Positions 5,365 to 12,772 of a stretch of 18,876 bases of DNA are shown one piece after another. The DNA comes from Bacillota bacterium. GTDB lineage: Bacteria > Bacillota > Clostridia > Lachnospirales > CAG-274. The notes under the pieces are model-generated. The model was given only the letters and a program-made list of their open reading frames with translations, did not search any database and was not told where the DNA came from. The position numbers and the translations under genes are program-made. Numbering within the stretch: position 1 is the stretch's first letter; each line of letters begins with the position of its first letter. The stretch is from contig JAGAHK010000161.1 in NCBI GenBank assembly GCA_017627115.1, forward strand, positions 1 to 18,876, given 5' to 3'.

Positions 5365-7977
5365 TTGAAAAGAACTACAAAAAGACTTGTGAGCTCTGTT
5401 CTTGCAGCAAGTATGCTTCTTTCAAGCATGTTCACAAGCAACACGTTTGTAAGTGCTGCTGACTTTTCAGTTGCAGACGCTGTTGTAAGCTCATCCGCTA
5501 TTTCGGCTTACGGCACAAACGGCACTTACCTTGTCAACACACAGTTTGACGCAGAAAACAACGACCGTGTTAAGGCAAACGGCGAAGCACAGATCGGCGA
5601 GAGCGGTGTTTACATCGTAAACAACGGCCCCAGCGCTATGCTTTTCAAGAGCGACAGAACCTTCGCTTTCACCAACACAAATGTTGGAGAGCAGACAGGT
5701 TTTGTTGAAATGGGCAAGGGCAACAAGTACTACAAAGACGGTAACGGTTCCGGCGATCCCGTAGTTGGCACAGCTGACGAAAAGTTCGCAGTAAAGCTTG
5801 ATCTTCAGATCGGTGAGTATGTTGATTCAAAGATCGTTCCCGAGAGCGTAGAAAAAGGTTTCAGATTTGAGATCACAGAGCCTGTAACTATCCAGCTCCT
5901 TGCAGCTGCTCACAACGCTGATGCTTCTATCCCCTTCTATGTATTTGATGATCTTTTCGGTCTTACACAGAAGCTCAACTTTACATTTATTGATAAGGGC
6001 ACAGTTGATGCACCTACAAGAAAAGCAGAAGCTTTAAGCATTACTTTTGATACACCCGGCACATACTACGGTGTTGTTCCCGATGGTGTATCCACACTTG
6101 ATATCGTAGGCGTTATCGTTGGTGCAGAAACACCTGTTTCCGAAACAACAACAGCTAACGTAACGGAAGCTCCTACAGAAGCTACAACAGAAGCTCCTAC
6201 AGAGGCAACAACAGCTGCTCCTGTAACAGAAGCTCCTACAGAAGCAAAGACAGAATTCGTACCTTCCGCTGACACAATGTATGTTCAGGGCAAGGTTGCA
6301 GGTTCTGACAGCAATGTTATCGACAAGGCACTTGTCGGCAGCCAGACAGATATCGAATTCGATATCCTCAACAACCAGGGCTTCTCAAGCTACACATTAT
6401 TCTTAACATACGATCCTTCTGTTGTTAAGCCTGTAGCTGTAAAGGCTCCCGCTGACGGATATGATGCAAGCTATGTATCTATCCAGAGCACAGTAACTAT
6501 CCCCGGTGCAGGTACATTCACAACTTACACACCTGTTTACGAGGAAGCAACAGTAAACAACCAGATCAAACTTGTTCCTTTAGCAAGTGACGAAGATTAC
6601 ACAGATGTTAAGGCTGACGGCGTTAAGAGCGCAGCTGAGCTTGGTAAGGTTAAATTAGCTTGGACAGCTCCCGCTTCTTATGTAGACAGCAACAACAACA
6701 TCCTTGAAGTAACAGGCAACGGCAAGTTCGTTGTTATCACATTTGACGTAGTTGGCGAAGGCGATGCAAAGATCGCTCTTGACGGCTCATTCGCTCCTTC
6801 ACCTGTTAACAGCCAGGCTGGTAAGGTTAACAAGTACGAGAGCGCTCCTTCCGATATCGAAGTTGCAGAGATCAAGGAAGAACCTACAACAGAGGCAACA
6901 ACAGTTGCACCTGTAACAGAAAAAGATACAGAAACAACAACAGCAGAAGTAACAACATCAGAAGTAACAACAAAGGCTCAGGTAGTTACAGAAGCTACAG
7001 AAGCTACAACAGCAGAAGCTACAACAGAAGCTACAACAAAGGGCAATGACGTTGTCGTTATCATTGTTACAGAAGACGTATCCGAAACTACAACACGCAA
7101 GAGCGGCCGTGCTTCATCACTCAGTGGTGGCGGCGGTGGCGGCGGCGGAAGCAGCAGTTCTTCTTCAAGAACTACTACTACAACCGAAGCTGCAACAGAA
7201 GATACTACAGATTCCGATGTAGAAGCTACAACAAAGAAGGCTGTTGTTGAAGAAACAACAGAAGCTACAACAAAGAGCAGCGTTGAGTTATTCAACGACA
7301 TCGCAAGCAAGCCTTGGGCAGCAGATGCTATCAACAGCCTTGCACAGCTCGGCATCATCAACGGTGTCGGCAACGGCAAGTTCGCTCCCGATGCAAACTG
7401 CAAGAGAGCTGATTTCGCTATCATCCTTGTAAATGTACTCGGTATCTCCGGTACAGCAACAGATAACTTTGACGACGTTGTTCCGGGCAAGTACTACTAC
7501 AACTCTGTAGGTCTTGCTAAGGAAGCAGGCATCGTTAACGGTTACGGCAACGGCAAGTTCGGTCCCGAGAACTTCTGCACAAGAGCAGAGCTCATGGTAA
7601 TGGTTGCTAATGCACTTAAGGTTGCAGGCAAGGATATCTCGGCTGATGAGTCTGTACTTGACAAGTTCAATGATAAGGCTGACATCCCCACATGGGCTGT
7701 TCCTTATGTTGCATACCTTGTTGACGCAGGTATCGTAAGCGGTTCTAACGGCAAGATCAATCCTAATGTTTCTATAACAAGAGCTGAAGTTGCTGTTATT
7801 ATGTACAATGTTTACGAAGCACTTGAAGCTGATAAGGCTGCTGAAGAAGCAGCTGTAGTTGAAGAAGCTGCTGATGACGAAGTTGTTACATCAACTATCG
7901 AAACAACAGTTGAAGGCTATGACGAAAACGTATATGCAGGCGACAGCGATAAGGAAGCTACAGAGGTTGATCAGTAA
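5365..7977 (+). CDS. SLH-domain surface protein with cohesin-like domain
   Basis: An 870-residue exported protein starting at a TTG with AAAAGGAGG upstream. A signal peptide (residues 1 to about 31, ending TFVSA) is followed by a beta-rich domain I cannot name (about 33-260), a Thr/Glu/Ala/Pro linker (about 261-298), a cohesin-like domain (about 303-503, with LVGSQTDIEFDILN, then SSYTLFLTYDPSVVKPVAV), a second long Thr-rich linker with a run of eight glycines then serines, and three SLH repeats (about 640-830) that would bind wall polymers. An acidic tail ends the protein. An in-frame extension to 5143 is rejected because it starts upstream of the predicted RNA start. Codon use (GCT/GCA Ala, ACA Thr, ATC Ile) differs from the GCG/GCC and ATA of its neighbours, which fits very high expression. 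It is probably an S-layer or scaffold protein. Confidence 0.88.
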   Translation: MKRTTKRLVSSVLAASMLLSSMFTSNTFVSAADFSVADAVVSSSAISAYGTNGTYLVNTQFDAENNDRVKANGEAQIGESGVYIVNNGPSAMLFKSDRTFAFTNTNVGEQTGFVEMGKGNKYYKDGNGSGDPVVGTADEKFAVKLDLQIGEYVDSKIVPESVEKGFRFEITEPVTIQLLAAAHNADASIPFYVFDDLFGLTQKLNFTFIDKGTVDAPTRKAEALSITFDTPGTYYGVVPDGVSTLDIVGVIVGAETPVSETTTANVTEAPTEATTEAPTEATTAAPVTEAPTEAKTEFVPSADTMYVQGKVAGSDSNVIDKALVGSQTDIEFDILNNQGFSSYTLFLTYDPSVVKPVAVKAPADGYDASYVSIQSTVTIPGAGTFTTYTPVYEEATVNNQIKLVPLASDEDYTDVKADGVKSAAELGKVKLAWTAPASYVDSNNNILEVTGNGKFVVITFDVVGEGDAKIALDGSFAPSPVNSQAGKVNKYESAPSDIEVAEIKEEPTTEATTVAPVTEKDTETTTAEVTTSEVTTKAQVVTEATEATTAEATTEATTKGNDVVVIIVTEDVSETTTRKSGRASSLSGGGGGGGGSSSSSSRTTTTTEAATEDTTDSDVEATTKKAVVEETTEATTKSSVELFNDIASKPWAADAINSLAQLGIINGVGNGKFAPDANCKRADFAIILVNVLGISGTATDNFDDVVPGKYYYNSVGLAKEAGIVNGYGNGKFGPENFCTRAELMVMVANALKVAGKDISADESVLDKFNDKADIPTWAVPYVAYLVDAGIVSGSNGKINPNVSITRAEVAVIMYNVYEALEADKAAEEAAVVEEAADDEVVTSTIETTVEGYDENVYAGDSDKEATEVDQ

Positions 7978-8011
7978 TTTCCAAATCGTATAAAGCTTAA
8001 AATACAATAAA

Positions 8012-8052
8012 GCCAAAAAAAGAGGCCGTCCGATGGACGGTCTCCTTTTTTT
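8012..8052. terminator. Bidirectional terminator between the SLH gene and ispF
   Basis: GAGGCCGTCC (8022-8031), a GAT loop and GGACGGTCTC (8035-8044) form the stem, with AAAAAAA before it and TTTTTTT after it. It can end the SLH transcript on the plus strand and the ispF transcript on the minus strand. Confidence 0.85.
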
Positions 8053-8146
8053 GGGTGTCGCATTATATCATTGACCGGGAAATAGACAATATAAGGGGCT
8101 GAAACATTAAGTATTATCATATGCTTAATGCGACAGCCCCTTGAAA
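8053..8146. repeat. Nested inverted repeat with ends shared with position 253
   Basis: GGGTGTCGCATTA (8053-8065) is inverted at TAATGCGACAGCCCC near 8127-8141. A nested hairpin pairs AAGGGGCTG with CAGCCCCTT and CATTAAG with CTTAATG. GCTTAATGCGACA also occurs at 253-265, followed by CCCC and TTGAA in both places, so this looks like a dispersed repeat. No T-run follows it on either strand, so it is not a classic terminator. Confidence 0.55.
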
Positions 8147-8177
8147 AAACTTTGCAGTCTTATTATTTTATAATTAT

Positions 8178-8651
8178 TTATTTCTCTATCATACATACGG
8201 CTTTTGAGGCTATGCCCTCGCCGCTGCCCGTAAAGCCAAGCTCCACCTCGGTGGTCGCTTTCACGTTTATCATATCGACATCTATGCCGAGGACTTCTGC
8301 TATGTTTTTTTCCATTTCGTCAACATAGGGGCGCATTTTCGGTCTTTGTGCAACTATTATACTGTCTATATTGACCACTTTCCAACCCTTTTTATCCAGC
8401 TCCTCTTTTACACTGCCAAGCAGCAGCAGGCTTGAAATACCTTTGTATTTCGGGTCGGTATCGGGGAAAAGCTTGCCTATATCGCCAAGCTTTGCCGCAC
8501 CGCAGAGTGCATCCATAATTGCGTGGATAAGCACATCCGCATCGGAATGCCCCAGAAGCCCCTTTTCGTATGGTATTTTAACGCCGCCTATTATAAGGTC
8601 GCGGTTTTCGGTCAGTTTATGTACATCATATCCAAGTCCAACACGAAACAT
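8178..8651 (-). CDS. ispF: 2-C-methyl-D-erythritol 2,4-cyclodiphosphate synthase
   Basis: A 157-residue enzyme of the non-mevalonate isoprenoid pathway, converting CDP-methylerythritol 2-phosphate to the cyclic diphosphate with release of CMP. The family's Zn2+ ligands are present: D9 and H11 in GYDVHKL and H43 in [12 protein letters not shown]. The [19 protein letters not shown] stretch near the C-terminus matches the family. The length is standard. The ribosome binding site is GGGGGCGGAG. It lies 12 nt after the preceding gene, as the last member of the run that begins with purM. No ispD is beside it, although ispD-ispF pairs or fusions are common. Confidence 0.95.
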   Translation of the reverse strand: MFRVGLGYDVHKLTENRDLIIGGVKIPYEKGLLGHSDADVLIHAIMDALCGAAKLGDIGKLFPDTDPKYKGISSLLLLGSVKEELDKKGWKVVNIDSIIVAQRPKMRPYVDEMEKNIAEVLGIDVDMINVKATTEVELGFTGSGEGIASKAVCMIEK

Positions 8652-8663
8652 AACTCCGCCCCC

Positions 8664-9221
8664 TTATTCCACAAGTTTTTTTCCGAAATAGTTTTGGGCT
8701 ATCTCTTTAACACGCGCAAAATCGGATTTTTTGCATATGCCGACAACGCATATGCCGTCAACCTCAACATCAAAGGCGGGAAGCACGCAGTCTGTCCATT
8801 TCTCGGCAACAAGCGCGATATAATCCATATAATCGGTGTTTTCATCCTCATTAAGCGCATCAAACCAGTTTTCGTCAAACGGCAGACCGCGCTTTTTCGC
8901 TATATCCTCTATCTGCTCGGAAAACTCGTCCGCATCAAAGCAGTCATTGCCCGACTCAAAACCCTCGCCCGTATTGCAAAGCTCGGTAAGTGTAACATAC
9001 CATGCCGCCTCTTTATGCGAAAGACCGTTTATATTTGTATTGGGTGTTGCGCTGTCTTTGTATGTCTTTCTCGGGTTTTCCGCGCATTGCTCCGCTCTTG
9101 CGATAAACTCGGCATCATCGGACAAAAGTTTTACAAACTCCATAAATATATCTTTGTCAAATTCCTCCGGTGTCGGCGCAGGTATTTCCTTGCTGCCGAA
9201 CAGTTTGTCCCAAAATCCCAT
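8664..9221 (-). CDS. Conserved protein of unknown function, possibly DUF6630-like
   Basis: A 185-residue soluble, acidic protein that I cannot name with confidence; the overall pattern recalls the DUF6630 family. It starts MGFWDKLFGSKEIPAPTPEEFD, and this opening resembles that of its upstream neighbour (MGLFDFLKPKKK). Six cysteines are scattered through it, and ADEFSEQIEDIAKKRGLPFDENWFDAL is a likely helical region. No signal peptide or membrane segment is visible. GAGAGGAGC lies 8 nt before the start. It sits between the 138-residue gene and ispF in the same direction and probably shares their transcript. Confidence 0.75.
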   Translation of the reverse strand: MGFWDKLFGSKEIPAPTPEEFDKDIFMEFVKLLSDDAEFIARAEQCAENPRKTYKDSATPNTNINGLSHKEAAWYVTLTELCNTGEGFESGNDCFDADEFSEQIEDIAKKRGLPFDENWFDALNEDENTDYMDYIALVAEKWTDCVLPAFDVEVDGICVVGICKKSDFARVKEIAQNYFGKKLVE

Positions 9222-9257
9222 ATAAATGCTCCTCTCTTTTTGGCATTTCCTAACGAA

Positions 9258-9674
9258 TCAAATCGTTATTTTGCGCTGTCTCCATGTAGCTTTGGGATCT
9301 GTCATGGTGCCGAGGTTCGTCATCTGCTCAACATCGGGCAAAGTGCTGTCTGCTGCGATCTTCTCAATAACTTCAAGTATCTCGTCCTGCAAGTAAGCAC
9401 CTTTTTTGTATACCTTGTTCATATCATGGTCGCCGACAAGGCTCATTTCAATTGTAAAGCCCGTTTCCTTGTAGATAACAAGAGCGTTGCAGCCGCCGAC
9501 GGGTTCGCTCGGGGTCAGGATAACAAACTCATAAATGCCGTCATTGATACGCGAGATATAGCTTTCTATATCCGCTTTTTCAATGCCCGAAAACTTGTCA
9601 ATGTCGGTTTCTGCGTGCCATGTGCTGAAATCGGCTTCTTTTTTCTTGGGTTTCAAAAAATCAAACAGTCCCAT
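9258..9674 (-). CDS. Small conserved protein of unknown function
   Basis: A 138-residue protein I do not recognise. It begins MGLFDFLKPKKKEADFSTW: a short hydrophobic/basic opening that many small Firmicute proteins share and that may touch the membrane or another protein. The rest is mixed alpha/beta with SPEVAL-like features absent and a GGCNALVIYKETGFTIEMSL strand pair. There is no signal peptide and no catalytic motif that I can see. A clear GGAGGC precedes the start, and the gene begins 16 nt after the purD stop codon, so it is cotranscribed with purD or nearly so. The shared opening with the next gene suggests related localisation or common descent. Confidence 0.7.
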   Translation of the reverse strand: MGLFDFLKPKKKEADFSTWHAETDIDKFSGIEKADIESYISRINDGIYEFVILTPSEPVGGCNALVIYKETGFTIEMSLVGDHDMNKVYKKGAYLQDEILEVIEKIAADSTLPDVEQMTNLGTMTDPKATWRQRKITI

Positions 9675-9690
9675 ACTATTGCCTCCGTTT

Positions 9691-10956
9691 TCAATATTTC
9701 TTTATTCCTATATCTTTGCGGTAATGCGCATCCTTGAAGTTGACGAGCTTAACGCCGTTATATGCCGTTTCTATGGCTTTGTCAAGGTTTTCGCCCCAGC
9801 CCGTAACACCGATAACACGTCCGCCGTTTGTGACGAACTTGCCGTCCTTTAAAGCCGTGCCTGCGTGGAAAACATAGATGTTTTCGGCTTTTGCGGCATC
9901 TTCAAGACCTTCTATCTCATAGCCTTTCTTGTAGCTTTCGGGATAGCCGCCGCTTGCAAGTATAACACAGGCTGCCGCATTGTCGTACCACTCGACATTT
10001 ATCTTGTCAAGTGTGCCGTCAACACAGGCATTGAAAATATCGAGCAGGTCCGTCTTTAATCTCGGCAGTACCACCTGTGTTTCGGGGTCGCCGAAACGCG
10101 CGTTGTACTCTATCACGCGCGGACCCTTTGCCGTGAGCATAAGCCCGAAGAAGATTATGCCCTTGAAAGTCCTGCCCTCGCTGTTGAGTGCATCTACAGT
10201 CGGACGGAAGATCGTCTTCATACATACATCCGCTATCTCGTCCGTATAAACACGGCTCGGGGAGAAAGTGCCCATACCGCCCGTGTTAAGGCCTTGGTCG
10301 TTGTCGTAAGCGCGCTTGTGATCCTGCGCGGATACCATGGGGACCACCGTCTTGCCGTCACAGAACGAAAGTATCGAGACTTCGGGACCTGTCAGAAATT
10401 CCTCGATAACGACCTTGTTGCCGCTCTCGCCGAACTTTTTATCGACCATGATAGTCTTTAAGCCCTCTTCCGCTTCTTCAAAGGTGTTGCAGATAAGCAC
10501 GCCTTTGCCAAGCGCAAGACCGTCCGCTTTCAGCACAACGGGGAAATCGCCCTTTCTGACATATTCAAGCGCCGCATCATAGTTATCGAAAGTTTCGTAA
10601 CCTGCGGTGGGTATATTGTATTTTTTCATCAATTCCTTGCTGTATGCCTTGCTGCCCTCGATTATAGCCGCATTTTTGCGCGGACCGAAAACACGCAGAC
10701 CCTCTGCCTCAAAGGCATCCACAACACCCGCAACAAGGGGGTCGTCCATACCTATAACGGTAAGGTCAATGGAATTTGACTTTGCAAAAGCCACCAGCTT
10801 GTCTATCTCCATTGCGCCGATAGGTACAAGCTCCGCAAGCTGACCGATGCCCGCATTACCGGGGGCGCAGTAGATCTTTTCTATTTTTTTGTTCTGAAGC
10901 AGCTTCCATATTATGGCGTGTTCACGTCCGCCGCTGCCGACAACTAAAACTTTCAT
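9691..10956 (-). CDS. purD: Phosphoribosylamine-glycine ligase (GAR synthetase)
   Basis: A 421-residue ATP-grasp ligase that joins phosphoribosylamine to glycine with ATP in de novo purine synthesis. The N-terminal MKVLVVGSGGREHAI motif is diagnostic. The ATP-grasp core (about residues 100-290) includes FPVVLKADGLALGKGV, the QDHKRAYDNDQGLNTGGMG segment and EYNARFGDPETQ with the metal ligands. The length is normal and no key motif is missing. TAAGGAG, which overlaps the stop codon of a 40-residue ORF 11 nt upstream, serves as ribosome binding site, so the two are probably translationally coupled. purN lies about 1.2 kb upstream on the same strand, separated by the DUF559 insert. Confidence 0.96.
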   Translation of the reverse strand: MKVLVVGSGGREHAIIWKLLQNKKIEKIYCAPGNAGIGQLAELVPIGAMEIDKLVAFAKSNSIDLTVIGMDDPLVAGVVDAFEAEGLRVFGPRKNAAIIEGSKAYSKELMKKYNIPTAGYETFDNYDAALEYVRKGDFPVVLKADGLALGKGVLICNTFEEAEEGLKTIMVDKKFGESGNKVVIEEFLTGPEVSILSFCDGKTVVPMVSAQDHKRAYDNDQGLNTGGMGTFSPSRVYTDEIADVCMKTIFRPTVDALNSEGRTFKGIIFFGLMLTAKGPRVIEYNARFGDPETQVVLPRLKTDLLDIFNACVDGTLDKINVEWYDNAAACVILASGGYPESYKKGYEIEGLEDAAKAENIYVFHAGTALKDGKFVTNGGRVIGVTGWGENLDKAIETAYNGVKLVNFKDAHYRKDIGIKKY

Positions 10957-10967
10957 AGTGTTTCTCC

Positions 10968-11090
10968 TTATAGTGCAAGACTCGCCCGCACTTTCTTTAG
11001 TTTTTTTGAAATATTGTTAGACTGCTTTTCATGCAGCGAATAATCAAGTACGTTGAGTTTTGTAAGAATCTCTTCATATCTGTCCGTCAT
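10968..11090 (-). CDS. Small ORF (40 aa) coupled to purD
   Basis: A 40-residue ORF beginning MTDRYEEILTKLNVLDYS, lysine-rich toward its end (KQSNNISKKLKKVRASLAL). I do not recognise it. AAAAGGAG lies 7 nt upstream of this ATG, and the stop TAA is part of the purD ribosome binding site. A longer in-frame start at 11174 would run toward the hairpin repeat and has no good ribosome binding site. It may be a genuine small protein, or the tail of a gene cut by the repeat insertion. Confidence 0.55.
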   Translation of the reverse strand: MTDRYEEILTKLNVLDYSLHEKQSNNISKKLKKVRASLAL

Positions 11091-11178
11091 TTTTCGGCTC
11101 CTTTTGGGGTATTCTGCATTGGCGGGAGGATTCATCCGCCAAACCTCGTTTTGTCCCTCGATCATAGCGCACATTCCT

Positions 11179-11290
11179 CTTGGCTCCCCTTGCAGGGGAG
11201 CTGTCAGCCTGTTGGGTTTGCTTTAGCAAGCCCGATCCCGCAGGGATGACGGCAGCTTTAGCTGCTGTCACCGGCTGACTGAGGGGTTTC
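11179..11290. repeat. Inverted end R1 of the DUF559 insert, cloverleaf-like
   Basis: GGCTCCCC (11182-11189) pairs with GGGGAGC (11195-11201). GTCAGCC (11203-11209) pairs with GGCTGAC (11273-11279) and encloses three hairpins: GGGTTTGC/GCAAGCCC (11214-11233), ATCCC/GGGAT (11235-11247) and GCAGC/GCTGC (11252-11265). It ends CTGAGGGGTTTC. Its outer sequences, CTTGGCTCCCCTT and GACTGAGGGGTTTC, reappear inverted at 11707-11759 on the other side of the nuclease gene. Confidence 0.75.
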
Positions 11291-11308
11291 GATAACCAAT
11301 GGGACACT

Positions 11309-11683
11309 TTACTCCAACCTTGCCTTTACCTCTGCATCTATCACTTCACAAACTTCCTTAAACTTATGTGTTATCTGTGGATTTGTAAATCTTATTACCT
11401 TTATCCCATATTTTTGAAGCGCCCTTGTCCTGTTTTCGTCATAATCAATACCATCATCCGAATAATGCTGCGACCCGTCAAGTTCTATGGCAAGCCTTGC
11501 TTTTGCGCAGTAAAAATCCAAAACATAATTATTTACCGCACGCTGCCGATAAAATTTTATCGTATAGTTCCTTAAATACAAGAACCATAATTTCTTTTCT
11601 TGTTCCGTCAGGTTTCGGCGCAGTTCTTTTGCATTTTGTATGTTTTGGTTTTTGTAGCTGTGATTGTTATATTGATCTTCCAT
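11309..11683 (-). CDS. DUF559 (Vsr-like) endonuclease domain protein
   Basis: A 124-residue protein of the DUF559 family, related to the very-short-patch-repair and restriction-endonuclease fold. After an N-terminal helix (AKELRRNLTEQEKKLWFLYL) come the strands FYRQRAVNNYVLDFYC and ARLAIELDGSQH, giving a D56 ... E67-x-D69 ... H73 set that resembles the metal-binding catalytic core, and then YGIKVIRFTN. The length is typical and it appears intact. GGGAG lies 9 nt before the start. It reads in the same direction as purM and purN upstream and purD downstream, and is bracketed by inverted hairpin repeats, which suggests it is part of, or helps spread, a mobile unit. Its in vivo activity is unknown. 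Confidence 0.85.
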   Translation of the reverse strand: MEDQYNNHSYKNQNIQNAKELRRNLTEQEKKLWFLYLRNYTIKFYRQRAVNNYVLDFYCAKARLAIELDGSQHYSDDGIDYDENRTRALQKYGIKVIRFTNPQITHKFKEVCEVIDAEVKARLE

Positions 11684-11959
11684 TTTATTATACTCCCAAA
11701 AACAGAAACCCCTCAGTCACGGCTAAAGCCGTGCCAGCTCCCCTGTAAGGGGAGCCAAGACTAATGCAACATTATAGCACTTTTAGAGTATATAAATTCC
11801 TTAAGTTGATAACATTACCTATAAGGGGAGCCAAGTAATTCTGTGTGGAAATTTAATATAGTCACACGGCCAAGTAATTCCATTTTATTATACTCCAAAA
11901 AACAGAAACCCCTCAGTCACGGCTAAAGCCGTGCCAGCTCCCCTGTAAGGGGAGCCAAG
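11681..11959. repeat. 200-bp offset direct duplication including R2
   Basis: The segment 11681-11759 recurs at 11881-11959, at an offset of exactly 200 bp and with almost no change (C11697 is A11897). Both copies carry GAAACCCCTCAGTC and the hairpins CACGGC/GCCGTG and GGCTCCCC-type stem. The copied segment begins at the CAT that is the DUF559 start codon on the minus strand, so the outer copy looks like the promoter-proximal end of a second, lost DUF559 unit. CCAAGTAATTC also occurs twice (11831-11841 and 11870-11880) around the unrelated 45 bp in between. Confidence 0.75.
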
Positions 11960-12111
11960 ACTAATGCAACATTACAGCACTTTTAAAGCATATACATTCC
12001 TTAAGTTGATAACATTTCCTAAAAGGGGAGCCAAGACTAATGCAACATTATAGCATTTTTAAAGTATATACATTCCTTAAGTTGATAACATTACCTAAAA
12101 GGGGAGCCGAG
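11749..12111. repeat. 76-bp repeats (three full copies, two stubs)
   Basis: GGGGAGCCAAG or a one-base variant starts at 11749, 11825, 11949, 12025 and 12101, so the full copies are 11749-11824, 11949-12024 and 12025-12100, each exactly 76 bp. The bodies share ACTAATGCAACATTA and TTCCTTAAGTTGATAACATT. Read on the minus strand, copies 1 and 3 contain TGCTATAAT, an extended -10 promoter (11771-11779 and 12047-12055), directed toward the DUF559 and purD genes. Copy 2 has TGTAAT in place of TATAAT. Between purN and the nuclease gene I see no other gene. Confidence 0.8.
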
Positions 12112-12141
12112 ACGTCTGCGACGTGAGTTACCAAAAACACC

Positions 12142-12762
12142 TTATCTTATCCTGACCTTATTCCCCACGACCTCAAGTTTGCCCTCGGCAAAAAGTCTTA
12201 TCGCTTCGGGGAAAATTTTCCATTCGGCTTCTTCCATAACACGTTTTTGCAGTACCTCGGGGGTATCGTCATCCATGACCTCTACCGCTTTTTGCAGTAT
12301 TATAGGGCCGCCGTCCGTTATCTGGCTTACAAAATGCACGGTCGCACCCGTCAGCTTAACACCCTTTTCAAGTACGGCTTCGTGAACGTGCAGACCGTAA
12401 AAACCGTCGCCGCAGAAGCTCGGTATAAGTGCGGGGTGGATATTCATTATTTTATTTTCAAAAGTATTTACAAAATCCTCGCCGAGTATCGTCATAAAGC
12501 CCGCAAGAACAACAAGACCGACACCGCGCTTTTTGAAATGTTCGGCAAGTGCAAGGTCATATGCCTTTGCATCGGCATAGTCGCGCTTACGCATACAGAT
12601 CGCCTCTATGCCCTTTTTTGCCGCCCTTTCAAGAGCGTATGCCTTTGGATTGCTGCTTACAACGGAAACTATCTCGGCATTTATGCCCTGCGTTTCAATT
12701 GCATCCATTATCGCCTGTAAGTTCGTGCCTCCGCCGCTTACAAGCACACCTATCTTTAACAT
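12142..12762 (-). CDS. purN: Phosphoribosylglycinamide formyltransferase
   Basis: A 206-residue GAR transformylase that transfers the formyl group of 10-formyltetrahydrofolate to GAR, the step after PurD. The phosphate-binding loop is LVSGGGTNLQA. The catalytic set is visible as N107 and H109 in MNIHPALIPSF and D150 in SQITDGGPI. The length is standard. It starts 10 nt after the purM stop codon with AAGGTG as a modest ribosome binding site overlapping that stop, so translation is probably coupled. Downstream, 20 bp separate its stop codon from the end of the 76-bp repeat block. Confidence 0.95.
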   Translation of the reverse strand: MLKIGVLVSGGGTNLQAIMDAIETQGINAEIVSVVSSNPKAYALERAAKKGIEAICMRKRDYADAKAYDLALAEHFKKRGVGLVVLAGFMTILGEDFVNTFENKIMNIHPALIPSFCGDGFYGLHVHEAVLEKGVKLTGATVHFVSQITDGGPIILQKAVEVMDDDTPEVLQKRVMEEAEWKIFPEAIRLFAEGKLEVVGNKVRIR

Positions 12763-12772
12763 ATCTTACACC

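Larger units (their letters stand above)
11179..11759 (-). mobile_element. Putative element: DUF559 nuclease gene between inverted hairpin repeats
   Basis: A 581-bp unit in which the only gene, a DUF559 nuclease, is bounded by R1 (11179-11290) and the inverted, shorter R2 (11707-11759). R2 has GAAACCCCTCAGTC, the hairpin CACGGC/GCCGTG, then CAGCTCCCC and GGGGAGCCAAG. It splits purN from purD in an otherwise normal purine gene order. I see no clear target duplication. Mobility is inferred from the ends and position, not demonstrated. Confidence 0.5.

Noticed and set aside
8523..9737. 404-codon plus-strand open frame
   Set aside because: It is the opposite strand of ispF and the two genes after it, all of which have good ribosome binding sites; its protein looks random.
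11749..12111. CRISPR array
   Set aside because: The 76-bp units repeat over their whole length with no variable spacers, and no cas gene is nearby.
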